Assembly: GCF_000149955.1 (NCBI RefSeq)
Contig: NC_030997.1
Location: 372,001 to 436,000 of the forward strand
Length of the DNA: 64,000 bases
Origin: Fusarium oxysporum f. sp. lycopersici 4287
Lineage: Eukaryota; Ascomycota; Sordariomycetes; Hypocreales; Nectriaceae
Direction: 5' to 3'
A program made the position numbers and the translations under genes. This document shows, one piece after another, positions 11,644 to 23,391 of the stretch. The notes under the pieces were generated by a model. The model was not told the DNA's origin and ran no database searches. It saw nothing but the letters and a program-made list of their open reading frames with translations. Each line of letters begins with the position of its first letter. Within the stretch, counting starts at the first letter, position 1.

Positions 11644-13016
11644 TTCTCAGCGTTTGCTATTCGCAAAATAATGACTATGGATGAAGGCGGACCAAGCCAT
11701 ACTTATGTTAGGCAACATAGATACGGACCCCGAACTTGGAAATTCCTCGACTCCTTTTCTCGTGTTACTTTCTTGGAAGATCGACATGGACGTGGCACCC
11801 TCTGTAATGTGTCTCAGTATCACCCTAGGGACGGCCACTAGCCACCTTCCTACTAAGACATAAGGACAGATTATGAATACTGTGAGGAAGAACGAAAAGT
11901 GGATTGAGAACGCCGTGGCTTTTGGTGTTGAGCTCCTTCAGGGTTGGAAATAACTGCGAATACGGATCTGGATGAGAGTGCAGTACTCTTTTTTAATGGT
12001 GCTGATCTGGGTTCACAGGCAGAGCATATTGCTAACAGATGTCTCGTAAAACCTGTCATATTCTGAATGGGCCACTTTCAGGGCTGAAAGACTCGCTTTC
12101 TCGGAGACGGAATATGTTTGGTGAGACATGCCATTCTCACAGGCCAGTAATCTCCCTTGTCTTAGCCTAGTGGATGATAAGGGAAAGGGTCCGACCACTA
12201 AAAATGTGTGGTTTCACTCTTTTATCGTTTTGTATCCAGTTTCCTCCTACAGCAGCTCATGTAGCTGCTGTAGGTGCATGACAAGATTGGACTGTCGCTA
12301 CGCTGTCTAGGTTCTGGGGGGAAGGGCAGATACTTTCTCTGAAGTTGGAAGGTATAACAAATGTTGATACGTGTCAACATTATCCTACAGAACGTAGCTA
12401 ATCTCATTGCTTTTGAAACATCCGGAGTGTGCCAAACCCTTCAACGGTTCACTTTCACAGTACAAGCGCATCCATGGAAAGAAACTCTACAGTCGAGATT
12501 TGATGAAGTCTCATGGGTAAATCAGACCTTAAGCTTCACTTCTTTCTCCAGTGATATCAAAGGTTTAAGGAGAAAAAGCTTTCGATTGATATCCGCTCAC
12601 GTTGCTGACAGCTAATAAGATTCATCGGATCAAACTCAGTTTCAAGATTGAGAATTACCAGCTCCAAATGTGTGATGCCAAATCGTTACAGCAATTCCCA
12701 AATTAGAGGTAATCTATCGTAAGCTCGAATACGAAGTCACTGGCTTTCCAGTAACGGTATTCTGGATCGTTTGATTTGTCAGTACTCCTGGCCTGAAGAG
12801 AGACCAATATAAAGCTTTTATCTATAAACCTAAACAAAATTCTCTCTTGGTAGACAGAATTTATGAATAAATACAGGTTTCCCGAGGCCACGGCCTGTAA
12901 TTCCCTCCACGATTTTCTTTCTCGTCCGGTTTCACTCTGCTCTCGTCGCTTTTTCAGCAACTCGGTGTCTTTACAAGAGATTAACACTTAGCTCTGGAGG
13001 GCCACACGACTTCATC
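11644..13016. other. intergenic, 1.37 kb
   Basis: This is the P450 promoter side and the upstream region of the small acidic gene. Several short ORFs occur on both strands, but none has coding-like continuation across plausible introns. The only notable structure is the perfect stem-loop at 12246-12274, listed separately. Confidence 0.5.
12246..12274. repeat. perfect 12-bp inverted repeat with 5-nt loop
   Basis: CCTACAGCAGCT (12246-12257) is followed by CATGT and then its exact reverse complement AGCTGCTGTAGG (12263-12274). It lies in noncoding DNA, with no oligo-T tract beside it. Confidence 0.8.
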
Positions 13017-13331
13017 ATGGAATTGGGATGTATTATCTGCTACATCAGTGCCTTGATACTCGCCTATATCGGCAACAACTATGAAAGGCTTTTCCATGTC
13101 TTAGTAGAGGAATTACAACACTTGGGTATGCAAACCATTTCACTTAAAGGCGAGTACTAACCAATAGAAGATCATTGGCAGCCTGATCCAGAAACAGATG
13201 ACGAGGCTTGGGACTCTGACGGAAGTAACGACGATGAATCGGGTATGTATTCTCACTCATCTGAAGCTATATATACTGACCGACTGTCAAAAGATGACGA
13301 AGGCTATTCTTCTGCGACACCCCGAACATAG
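13017..13331 (+). CDS. small TM-plus-acidic protein (73 aa), with possible readthrough or nonsense extension to 13424
   Basis: Three exons (13017-13125, 13168-13242, 13294-13331) are joined by introns with GTATG donors; intron 1 has a perfect TACTAAC branch site. The product has an N-terminal hydrophobic segment (LGCIICYISALILAYIG), a short amphipathic stretch, then an acidic tail (PETDDEAWDSDGSNDDESDDEG) ending at a TAG, 13329-13331. Downstream in the same frame the acidic sequence continues (SCSDEDTDDEPSISDPEALL) to a TAA at 13422-13424. The TAG may thus be a recent nonsense mutation truncating a ~104-aa protein. No family is recognised. Confidence 0.55.
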
Positions 13332-13424
13332 GAATTTGAAAATGGACCGAGTTGCTCCGATGAGGATACAGACGATGAACCAAGCATTTCAGACCCAGAA
13401 GCACTGTTAAATGAAGATGATTAA

Positions 13425-14088
13425 GGTAGGCTTGATTTGACGACAAATGCTTACTCGTCGGGTGCCAAGGGGCAAGTCTCAACAACTTTTTCTTCGAGAC
13501 AGGGTATCAATCTCCAATGCGATTCAAGCCTGGGAATATCTTGTACATATGGCACTGCAGAAACGGCTTGCGAGCCTTGTCTTCCCATAACAAAATCTGC
13601 GGGCAATCTCAAATTCTATCGCCAGGGACCAGAGCCATCAGATACTCATCCTCTTGTATTAGTATGTACTGAGGCACTTACTCACCGTTAATCCAATACC
13701 AATTTTCCTGCAACTATGATCTTCGAACCTATATCAGTGAATATTACTTGATATTTATTTAACAAACTATTGATCCAGCTCCCAGGTGCTCCGTTAACAC
13801 TCAAACGATACAGGGTTGGTGATTAAAATGGATAAGATCTTCATAAAGGGAGGGTCGTATCAAACCTACCGTGGCCCATTCACATTACACCTCCTCCCCA
13901 CCGAACACTTCACCCATGCATGAAATAGGTGGGGGAGTCAGGCAATGCGAGATAAATAATTTGACCGCCATCTCAGTTTTTTTCTGTCACAAACCGTTTT
14001 ACCTTTCTGCAAGCTGCAGTCAGACTGAGACCAACAGATTTTACCAGTCAGATCTCTTGGCCTTTTTCGCTTACCCTCCATTTTCACG
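13425..14088. other. intergenic, 664 nt
   Basis: This stretch separates the small acidic gene from the methyltransferase. It contains no supported coding sequence and presumably includes the methyltransferase promoter; a pyrimidine-rich run (13976-14085) precedes the ATG. Confidence 0.5.
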
Positions 14089-15605
14089 ATGTCTTCGCCA
14101 AAATCTCCTGGCAAGTCACCAAGGTCTCCTCAGTCTCCTCCCGGGGCTGTGGAGGCAGCTGAAACCCCCGCGCAGCAAGCGCGAGATGGATTCATTCAGC
14201 CTGTCAGTCATACCTTCATATAGTTCTACTACCCTGCTGATGTACTCTTTCAGGATACTGATTCTGACTCTGCGTATTCTTTGTCGTAAGATGGCATGCA
14301 CTGACACCGGGACAGGCTTCGCTAATATGGCCCAGAACGGATGTTACTGATACCGAGTCCCTGCGCTCTTCCATTTTGAACTACAAGTGGGTTCATGGTA
14401 GACGCTTCCATGCATATGGCGATGGAACCTACTGGTGAGCTCTCAGAATTCGCAAATTTTGACTGCCACTGACGCAATTAGGGGAGCGAATGACGATCGT
14501 CAGCAAGAAGCTGAAGATTTGATGCAAGTCTTACTTTGAAACGCATTAATCTCATTCTTATCTAACAGAACTTAGTCATGAGTTGTTTCGGGTAGTCCTC
14601 GATGGCAAGTTATATGAAGCTCCGATTGGCAAGAATCCGCAGGTTTGTCGCTTCTTATCCAGTTCGATCTCCATTCACTGATTCTCTAAGAACGTACTTG
14701 ATGTCGGCTGCGGCACCGGTATCTGGGCCATGTGAGTTACCATGGTACTGCGAGAGTGCCTCAAATGTACTGATGGTACCAGTGATATGGCAGACCTGCA
14801 CCCATCAGCTGAAGTCATCGGTGTTGATCTCTCGCCGATCCAACCAAACTTCATCCCGCCTAACTGCAGATTTGAAGTTGATGATATCAACAAGGAGTGG
14901 ACATTTCCTGAGAATAAGTTTGACTTTATTCACATTCGTTACATGACTGGGACTGTCCCAGATTGGACTGAACTTCTCAAGAAAGCTCAAAGGTAAACTG
15001 CATCATTTGTTCCATCTTTGCAGAGCTCTTCTGATATGGTTATAGGCATCTCAAACCCGGTGGCTGGATCGAGCACGTCGAACTTTGGGGAGACGCCAGA
15101 GCTGACGATGATACCATGAGTCCCGAATCTCCGCTCAAGACATGGGTCAAGATCTTTGAGCAAGTAGGCGAAAAGATCGGAAATCCTTTCTTCTGGAACC
15201 CCGCCGACGAATTTGAGAAGGCGGGTTTGAAGAATATTACGGAGAAGAAGGTCAAAGTGCCTATTGGTACTTGGGCGAAAGACAAGGATCTCAAGCAGTG
15301 GGGTGCATGGAACCGACAGTTCCTGCTACAAGGGTTGGAAGGCTTCTCTATCCGCAGCTTGACGGAGCTTCTAGGAGTATGTCTTTTGGTTATTGTTATG
15401 TTGTGAATGAGCTAACAAGTTGAACTCTAGTGGGAGTACGAAAAAGCGCAGGTCTTCCTTGTGGAGATGCGTAAAGAGCTGTTGAACCCAAAGCTTCACT
15501 CATACGTGTTGGTGTACGTTGTCAGCAATTTTGAAACTATTATCTCTTGAGGCTAACATGTATTTTCACAGAACCACTGTATACGGCCAAAAGCCCGAGG
15601 AATAG
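14089..15605 (+). CDS. LaeA-like SAM-dependent methyltransferase (350 aa, ten exons)
   Basis: This class I methyltransferase belongs to the TAM/LaeA family. Exons are 14089-14202, 14254-14285, 14336-14434, 14482-14523, 14576-14642, 14691-14731, 14783-14992, 15046-15376, 15431-15513 and 15572-15605; every phase closes. The N-terminus is a Ser/Pro-rich low-complexity leader (SPKSPGKSPRSPQSPP). The LaeA signature ILNYKWVHGRRFHAYGDG precedes motif I, VLDVGCGTGIWAID (near residue 120), then VIGVDLSPIQPNFIPPNC, FDFIHIRYMTG and HLKPGGWIEHVE. The fourth intron begins GCAAGT (14524-14575), a GC-AG intron; the GT alternative breaks the frame. LaeA homologues regulate secondary metabolism, but genomes carry many LaeA-like paralogues of unknown substrate, so I do not equate this with LaeA. 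Confidence 0.9.
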
Positions 15606-15763
15606 GTGAGGGAATCTCGAGAGGATGATGACATTGTCAGCTATGGGGCATTATCATTTTTATCAAGACTAGGTCTAGTTGCTCTTTTGGCGTCATAACA
15701 TGACCTATAACTACAAGAATGGTTTTCTTTACGACGAATTCTAGATTTCCATGACAGTTTGGC

Positions 15764-17683
15764 TCAATCAACTGAGAATTGAGCCCGTCCAGTTTGCCAA
15801 TACTGCCAATTAAAGGCCCCAAGTATCGTCGTCGTCAAAGTATGCAAGTTGAAGCGGGTTGGGGGTTCGCTTGGGGCGACAGGTTCTTCCGAAGAAGTAA
15901 GGTGCGTGATATAAGCATCAGCCCCCTTGAGAGCTTCTTCCGACTCCTCAGTTCTGTGACCCTCTTTTGACTCGAAATTTCGTCGAGGTTGTTCTCTTGG
16001 TGCTAGAGCTTCTTCCAGATCCTCAATATCATGATCCTCCCAAAACGTTCGTCTATCATCCTCATAAGGCTGCTTCTCTTCGACTGCCAACGTACACGCC
16101 TTGTTCCCGAAACGATCGTCGCCAATTTCGCAGAGCCGATTGACGCTTTGTATCCTCTGATAAACCTGATCTTCTTGATCCACATAGTGATTGCGACAGA
16201 CGTCGTTATTACAAGCTTCAGGCACGCCAGCAGGTCCATTATAGACGTATGACTTCCTGTCAATGGCATGAAACCAGTCATGAGGCGCACAGCTCAAGCC
16301 CCGATCCGCGAAGCGTATCTTCCTATGGTAATTGACAACAATACAGCTCTTGTCGTACCTACAGTGACCACACGCTATCCTTTCGGGACCTAAAAATGTC
16401 AAGTTGTGTCGACGTTGGCGATTCATGTAGCCCCAACCACCACGGAGCTTGATAAGGTCTTCTTCTGTTGACACTATTTCTGAGCGGTCGATTTCGGAGA
16501 TTGCGTTCCATTCGGGGAGCGTATTGGGGCCGCGTTGTGGTAGGAAAAGCTGTCCTCCATTCTGCCTAATCTTTCGGAGTGAGCCGTTGAGCTTGTGTCG
16601 ATGTAGATAACCACTTTGGTGGAGGATAGAGCGATCGCTACCCGAATGCCCTTGCCACAGAATATGCAGCATAATCCCACAGCCGCCATAATTGGTGGCA
16701 AATACCCTCGGGGCCTGATCGGTATAGTCGAAGTTGTAGTTACATGGTACCTTGTGCTCGGGATGGTCACAGCTCGTTACGAATAACGGCCTATCTTCAT
16801 GCACCTCGCTAGGCAGAAGAAGTTGTATGTCGGCTCGGGTGAGTGTTTTGTGCTCACAAATTCGGATGTAGCCCTCGTTTGCAATGCAGACTCGCCCATT
16901 CGGCAGCTTGGCCTGGTCTTGGGAAAAGCACAAGGAAGGGTGGTCCGTCTCGCAGGAGTGACAATGAAGAAAATCCTGAGGATTGCAAGCTGAAAACTTG
17001 CAGGTCGTTGAATAACCGGCCTTTATCCTATCCTCCCGGCTTTCCTGGCAGTTTTTGCATGTGGTGTAACTCCTGATGAACTCACAAAATCCTCCAGCTC
17101 CCCATCTTCCCTCGGTAGACACATTCCCGTCCATGATCTCATTCTGCACGTCGCCAAAGGACTTATAGTCGAAGCAATGGCGACCACCCGGTGGACAGAT
17201 TGGCGATAGGTATTTGTCTTTGCAACCATCTGAACACAGTTGACAGCACCCTTTATGGGAGAAAGGGTGGGTAATAAAATCCTCTGCTTGCAATAGACGT
17301 CTGAATCGACGAGACACCTGACGGAGGGCGAAGAAAGTGAAGAGGGATGGTTTGTCGTCTGGGTCCGACATACAGGAGACGATCATCAAGAGGATCTCAT
17401 CGGGGAGTCTTTGTAACGTCGAAGGTTCGAGCAGCCTAGAAGACACTTGATCCTTTTGACGCCGTATAAACTGATAGAGGCTGGTGCCTCGAGTTGGGAT
17501 CAGTGGCTCGCTTCCAATACGTCTCTCCATTTGTGACTCATAGTCCATCTCGATCTCTTCCGGGATCGTATCCCATAGCTTGTTCAAGCCCGCCTCGCGT
17601 AGTACCTTTTTGTAGTTTTGTAGTGCCTTTGTGCAGCCTTCTGTAGTGAGGCCACTCAAATCCTCGTAGATGAAGCCTATCAT
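15764..17683 (-). CDS. large F-box protein with Cys-rich region (639 aa)
   Basis: A single exon starts at the ATG at 17683. An F-box covers about residues 90-130 (LQRLPDEILLMI, then FALRQVSRRFRRLL), which would dock Skp1 in an SCF ubiquitin ligase. The central part is rich in CxxC pairs (CCQLCSDGC, CKNC, CHSC, CGHC), suggesting metal-binding knuckles, followed by PHDWFHAIDRKSYVYNGP. The C-terminal ~100 residues are charged and less structured. A shorter degenerate relative lies at 49409-50491, sharing the F-box core and the CGHC...DWFHAID block. It converges with the methyltransferase; the 158-nt gap leaves room only for 3' UTRs. Confidence 0.82.
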   Translation of the reverse strand: MIGFIYEDLSGLTTEGCTKALQNYKKVLREAGLNKLWDTIPEEIEMDYESQMERRIGSEPLIPTRGTSLYQFIRRQKDQVSSRLLEPSTLQRLPDEILLMIVSCMSDPDDKPSLFTFFALRQVSRRFRRLLQAEDFITHPFSHKGCCQLCSDGCKDKYLSPICPPGGRHCFDYKSFGDVQNEIMDGNVSTEGRWGAGGFCEFIRSYTTCKNCQESREDRIKAGYSTTCKFSACNPQDFLHCHSCETDHPSLCFSQDQAKLPNGRVCIANEGYIRICEHKTLTRADIQLLLPSEVHEDRPLFVTSCDHPEHKVPCNYNFDYTDQAPRVFATNYGGCGIMLHILWQGHSGSDRSILHQSGYLHRHKLNGSLRKIRQNGGQLFLPQRGPNTLPEWNAISEIDRSEIVSTEEDLIKLRGGWGYMNRQRRHNLTFLGPERIACGHCRYDKSCIVVNYHRKIRFADRGLSCAPHDWFHAIDRKSYVYNGPAGVPEACNNDVCRNHYVDQEDQVYQRIQSVNRLCEIGDDRFGNKACTLAVEEKQPYEDDRRTFWEDHDIEDLEEALAPREQPRRNFESKEGHRTEESEEALKGADAYITHLTSSEEPVAPSEPPTRFNLHTLTTTILGAFNWQYWQTGRAQFSVD

Positions 17684-18584
17684 CTTTTGCTGGGTCTTTG
17701 GAGTCGACTATCCAGGTTGGCAATGTAAAGGCTGTCTATGCCGAGTTTAGAAAGGTGAAAAAGAAAAGTTGAAGGGGCAAGACAAGTTGTCAGCATCTTT
17801 ATCAGAGTCCAAACCCTTGTAATATTAGGCTTTTTATCACTTCTAGAGCACGTGTGTGTTTGGATGCCAGGGCTTCCTCTGAAAGTTTAACGTGAAAACT
17901 CACAATCTGTCTCGCTGAGAATTTATAAGGTTCACACAAACATCATGGATACTTAGTTTAAGTTTAGGTAGACCTTCGGATTCTTTCTTCGATGGGGCCA
18001 ATGGCCCTAGTCCAAGTTCCCTCTCTTCCTTTGCAAAACCCTAAGGGCTTATAATAAGATTTATTGGCTATCGCGGAAGCTTTTTAAATAGAAGCTGATA
18101 TGATGAAAAAGAATATTGTGTGCGCGTCATATGTGTTAGCAGCCTAAAGTTTAACCTTATGGCCAGCAATCAACTACGTAGTCCTCCCTCTCCTGAGTCC
18201 CGAGTCGCGCAACTCAATAGCGAGAAGAAAGTCCAGGAGCCTCAGAATTCTATTCGTATACATCCCTTAACGGGTAAGACGGATTTCATCCGGACTGGGA
18301 TAGCAAGGGAGACGACGCGGATTGCCCAGTTTGAGATCCCGCACACTGGCGAATTTAACGAAAATGACTGATATCAACACATTCACCTTGATTGTGCAAA
18401 GCCCATCGCCATTCTACCAGGCTGTCACAGTTTACCGAGGCTATTCATGTCATGTTTGGGTATCCAAAGTCTCTTTAGGTACTAGAATAACACTATAGGC
18501 TGGACCCATGCATCAACATCGCTTGCTAGTCATACCAATCATCACCAAATATCCATTACATCAACTCAGAGTATCATCGAACAA
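17684..18584. other. intergenic, 901 nt
   Basis: This stretch contains the F-box promoter side and the sugar-permease 3' region. An 83-codon plus-strand ORF (18120-18371) has no supporting splice structure or recognisable family, so I do not call it. Nothing else is seen. Confidence 0.5.
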
Positions 18585-20402
18585 TTAAGGCTTCTTGGTT
18601 CCTTCAATCTCGGGACCAGCAGTGTTGGTGTTGACGGGAGTGACAACATCAACACCCTGAAGCTTATCAGCAGTCCTGTCGGGTCCGACAATCTCGAACA
18701 CTGTTCCATAGTTAGTGATGATCTATCACTGGAGATTGGAGATAACTTACAGTCAACAGGAGTGGAAGTGAACTTGCGAGCGTTGACCTTCTTCTGGAAG
18801 AGGTAGTCAAGATCGGCAAAGCTACGGTTCATGGTCTCAGGCAGGAAGAAGAAGATCCAAACAGCCCAGATGAAGCAGAGACCGAAGTAGAACATTCCAG
18901 TCTTGGCTCCCCAGTTCCAAGCATCGCTGCTGGAGTTGAGCATACGGGGGTTGAGCTGCTGGACGATGATCTGCCCACAGACGTAGACAGCACGACCGAG
19001 GACGATGGTCTGAGCGCGAACACGGTTGGAAGCAGTCTCAGCAACGACGACGTAGGTGGTGGGACCGAGAGAGACCTTGAAGATACACTGGACAACGACA
19101 AGGAAGGCAGCTGTAACGATAGCAACACTGTCGACCTTAGGAACGAAGCCGAGAATACCAATGATCAACATGCAGGCACCGATACCAGAAGAACCATAGA
19201 AATAAAAAGTTCGACGTCCGACCCTACCCATGAGGCTGATGGCAACAGCAGTGGCGATGATGTTGACGGACTGAATGATCATATTGTAGTTGAAAGCCAT
19301 AGTGTTGCTCATACCAATAGACTTGAGCATGATAGCGGCGAAACTGGTGATGGATTGACCGTTGAGAATCTGAATGACCCAAGCCATGCAGACAATACCA
19401 GTTCGGCGAAGGTTAGTTCCTGTGAAGCAGTCCTTGAAGCTAGCAGCCTCGGCCTCAACCTTCTCCATCTCGTTGGTATGCTTCATGAGAGCGAGAGTCT
19501 GAGCCATAGACTCATCAGTGTAGTGACCCTTGCGAGCAAGACGGCGGAGAGCATGCTCGGCAGCCTCAAGCTTACCGCGACGGACAAGGTACCAGGGAGA
19601 CTCGGGAGCAAAGAAAGCGACGGTAATCAGAGGAGGAATCCACATCCACTGAAGACCGTAGGGGACTCGCCATCCAGCGTCGCCCTTGAGGTCGAGAGAG
19701 CCACGGAGGACACCAGTGGCGAGGAAACTTCCGGCTCCCCAGCACATGGAGACCCAGGCGGTGAGGTAGCCACGGAGGGCGGCGGGGCAGATCTCGGCGG
19801 CGTAGGCGGTGGTGAGGGTCTGGAAGATACCCCAGGGGATACCGCAGAGGAGGTTACCGACTAGGAGCATTTCGACGTTGACGGCGAAGAAGAGGACGAA
19901 GATGGTGCAGGCCATGAGAGACATTGCGAACTAATAATGAGATTAGCAGGGCCCAAATGAGACCGATTGAGAAATGACATACCATGTAAACTCGTCGGGA
20001 GCCGAATCGCGATTGCAGATAACCATTGATCAAGAGACCGATAATAGAACCACAGTTGTTTCCAGCACCAATAGCACCCTGCCACTTCGTAGAAATATGC
20101 TGCTTGCCATTGGCGTCAGGCCAACCGAAACGCTCGAGATAAGCGGGATGGGCGAAGAAGTTGTTGATAAGGCCAACATCCATACCCTCCATGACCAAAG
20201 CAACACTCAGAAGCATACTGAACGTCACGGCGGGCCAGTATCGCGAGAAGAGCTCCTTTTTGGGGAGCAGACACTCTGCATCACTGGCTGCCACGGCGGC
20301 CTCGATGAGCTCGACCTGTGAGTTGTAGCCGGAGAACTCTGTGTGGTGCACGGGGGCTTTCTGCCCGTCTTCCACGTGAGCTGTTTCATTCGGAGGCGCC
20401 AT
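18585..20402 (-). CDS. MFS sugar permease, alpha-glucoside/maltose type (571 aa)
   Basis: Three exons (19983-20402, 18751-19930, 18585-18700) join in phase. I place the start at the ATG at 20402, the first Met of a typical hydrophilic N-terminus (MAPPNETAHVEDGQ). Family markers: VMEGMDVGLINNFFAHPAYLER at TM1, QSRFGSRRVYM in motif A, PWGIFQTLTTAYAAEICP at TM4-5, PESPWYLVRRGK before the central loop, and PETMNRSFADLDYLFQKKV after TM12. These are features of fungal Mal31/Mph-like H+:alpha-glucoside symporters. A second member of the family lies at 33462-35134 on the other strand. Codon usage is strongly C-ending, suggesting good expression. Confidence 0.92.
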
Positions 20403-23391
20403 TGCTTCGAGTTTTGAGAAGAAAGGATGAAGGAGGAGGAGAGAGATGCTCGAATGCAGATCTGGGGAAAAAACAATGGGGGGAGGGATATCAGGATAAA
20501 TATAAAGACTCCGCATCTCTGTGGACACCAGTCCGATGATCAGGCAGGGATATCTCGGTGGTACTTCCCCACGGGGCACTGGTCAATCAGTCGTATCTTC
20601 CCCGCATTGCAGCGAAATGACTTCGGTGTCAATAACCCGAGGCGACGCGCCATTCCTGATCCAGGATCGAATGTCCTGTTTTCTTGGCAATTCGGCGGAG
20701 AGAAATCCGAGTGAGAGGGCACTGAAACAGGTAGTTTTATGGAGTCGATTAAGGTTAAGCTGTTATTAACGTTTGGGTGTCCCCATGGGGGTTCCCACGC
20801 GGACTCGGGGTCCATTTCTGGGGTACGAAATGACACGAGGTTGACAGATGGGATGGGTACTTGATCTGTCAAAAGTATATTCCGTCTCTTTTTCATGGGA
20901 ATCATATTGATGCTCAATACTCTAGTTGATGAAGGAACTGTGCTGTCCCCTCACTGATGCCTTGCATGCTGCATCTCAACAACCCCATTTCCTGGCAATG
21001 ACTCCTCTGGTTGCTGGCAAAAGGCCTCGGCTAACCTCCTCCATGCGACGGTGCGGCAAATGCCGTGTCATGTCCCATTGGCCGGTTCTCCGTATCTGAC
21101 TCTCTTGGCCCGCGAGTCTAGACCAGGTTGAGCTCTCAGCTCCCTCGACTGAGTCATGAGACACCATCTCGACTAAAAGAATGGAGAAATTCGCTGTCAG
21201 AGCCGAAAAACGGTCGATGCTTTTTATTTCTCTCCGCATGACTTGATACGACACCGATACAGAGGTTCGCCGAAGAGCTGTTCCCAGCGCCTCAGCTACA
21301 CACAGATCAAAGGCTCAGTCAACAGCGGGACAAGGATTAATCGTGAACCAATAGCAGGTCCTTGAGGCCCCCATTCGACGTTGCCTTTTCTGTCGTCAAG
21401 GTTGTGTCACTGAAGATTTCCTTCCCCACAGCGGCCAACCCCAAAGTTTGCCCCCGACTTTTCCTGCACAAGCTTATTTTAAAGGAGGCCCAAGCGCATA
21501 GAAAAAGTGGTGAGCTAGCTTGGCTTATGCAAGCCACGAACAGCATCTTAGGCTTTCTCCTCACGGTATTCCAGCAGGTTTTTGTCAATGCCGATATGAC
21601 TGCCGTTATCAATGACATTACAGGCTTAGTTATCGTGACATTGAGCCTTGTGAGGATAAATAATTTAGCATGGACGTGATACTAACACTCGCCTGATGTT
21701 GCCCAGGTTATTGCGCCCTGAAACTGTCTTGAATGCAACCCTGGCTGATCCTCGGCATCTCGGTCGAGTTCCATGCGCTCTCCAACCATTTGGGCCAAGT
21801 CCGCGCCGCCTCTTGATGACATATTGGGGTTGGAGCCCCCAAAGTGTCTGTCGCTTAACCTTTCCGTTGTTGCATCTTGCATCGCCAAGGAGCCAAACCA
21901 AAACTCTATGCTGAATCCGAGGGTTTGGGCCGCGCCTGTGCGTTGATGGTGATGTTTATCTCTATCGGTACGCGTACATGATGCTTTTGGATGGTGATTG
22001 TGGTGATGGAAGCCAAGATTGGCTTTGGGGTTCCTGGATCTTGTCCCCGCACTCGGCAGATTGAGATCTTGAGATTTGGGAAACACCAGAGGTTGCTCGC
22101 TTCAGAAAGGACCGAAAGGCGAGACAAACTGTATCACAAGTCGAAATGTCAGTTATGTAAGGGGCGATTGAATATTGGGATCTTGACTTGGCAGCTGTAT
22201 AGCGGTGAGGCAGGCCAAACTGTTAGGCGACAGGACGTTGGGCATGTTACCGCCGAAAGGCGATGCCCCCAGCCATTAGACTAATTTTTAACACTTTAAG
22301 GTTGACATAGCGAATTTGTAGCTCTAACAAGGGCCAAACCGAGGTGGACGCTGGTGTTCGATAATGCCACAAGGCCGTTGTATTGGTGCAAGCTTTCAAG
22401 TTGAGCATCATGCAAGTTTGAGCCTCAGACGATCTTGACAGCTCGGAGTAGCTGCACGATACCGTGGGCCAAGCTATGATTATGGAGAAACGTCGTATTG
22501 AACTATCAAGGGCTCCTGGCCCAGTCTTTGGGACATTTGACAGTTCCTACCATAATAGCAGGCCTAGTAGATCGAATCTCCATGTGCAGGGTAGGTAACA
22601 CGACTTCCCACTTGTTCAAATGCAATGTCTGCTCCTATCCAATTACCTTTGAGTTCAATAGTAATACTGAAAGGATCTTCAGTGTTTGATCATCTAATAG
22701 GCGGGCTCTTACCCGCAATTCCGGATAGATCATCAAGTTTGCCCACTTTCCCAACGTTCGGCACCCCATACCCAAAAGATCAACAAGCAGATCTTTAACC
22801 GCCATACCAAAATCTGTGGAGTTGATCCTTCGCGCGAGCAACTATCCATTCACGATCTCTTGGCGCCTAGTAGGACCGAAAAGGTTGATCACTCATGCTG
22901 CACTGCAACGTTTGATGTGATGCAGACTTCACCGGAGGTTCGTGCCACATGCTTCGCTGTCAATTACCCCAGGCTTGCGAGTGAGATCTCCAGATGGGGC
23001 GGGGATGTCTCCATGCGACCCAATAGTGGGACAAGCCCTGCGGCGCAGTTGGGTGAGAACCAACATGTCAAATGAAAACCTGGAGGGGGGTGCGGCACAG
23101 TTATCTCGAGCCTGTTGATGGAATGCACCAAGGAAGGGTAGTCAGTCAGATTGATGAGCCAGATATTCTTCAGAATATGTATCTACCTTGCGCGTCAAGG
23201 TGTTGATTTCTCCCATTTGCGCAAAGCTTTGGACGGAGATTGTGACTGAGGAGAAATAAAAACCCAAAACTTGCAAGAAGCACACAGAAAGGAAATAGTC
23301 AAGAAGAGGTACAAGCAAACGAATAAGAGCTCAAACCATCTGTTCATGACGAAAGCGTGTGGCAATTTATCAGACCGAATGCTTCAAGTCG
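20403..23391. other. long intergenic region, 3.0 kb
   Basis: This stretch starts with the permease promoter: a TATA-like aaatataaag near 20500 and a GTGGGG (CreA-type) site on the minus strand near 20566-20571. The remaining ~2.5 kb shows only short, mutually overlapping ORFs on both strands, without family features or splice continuity. I see no RNA gene or transposon signature. It may hold decayed sequence beyond recognition. Confidence 0.4.

Noticed and set aside
12703..12987. 94-codon minus-strand ORF
   Set aside because: Charged but featureless, with no homologue recognised and no splice context; left as intergenic.
9936..15605. Secondary-metabolite cluster (P450 plus LaeA-like methyltransferase plus transporters)
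   Set aside because: There is no PKS, NRPS, terpene cyclase or DMATS backbone in the window, and the genes are widely spaced.
17955..17975. Possible extra copy of the TTAGGT repeat
   Set aside because: Only about 14 nt resemble the consensus, which is too short in AT-rich DNA; the same applies to 63718-63730.
18677..18690. TGTCGGGTCCGACA palindrome resembling the 33-kb sites
   Set aside because: It lies inside a coding exon of the permease (encoding IVGPDR) and has a 2-nt centre; probably coincidental.
19355..19864. 169-codon plus-strand ORF
   Set aside because: It is antisense to the conserved sugar permease; its length comes from the permease's biased codon use.
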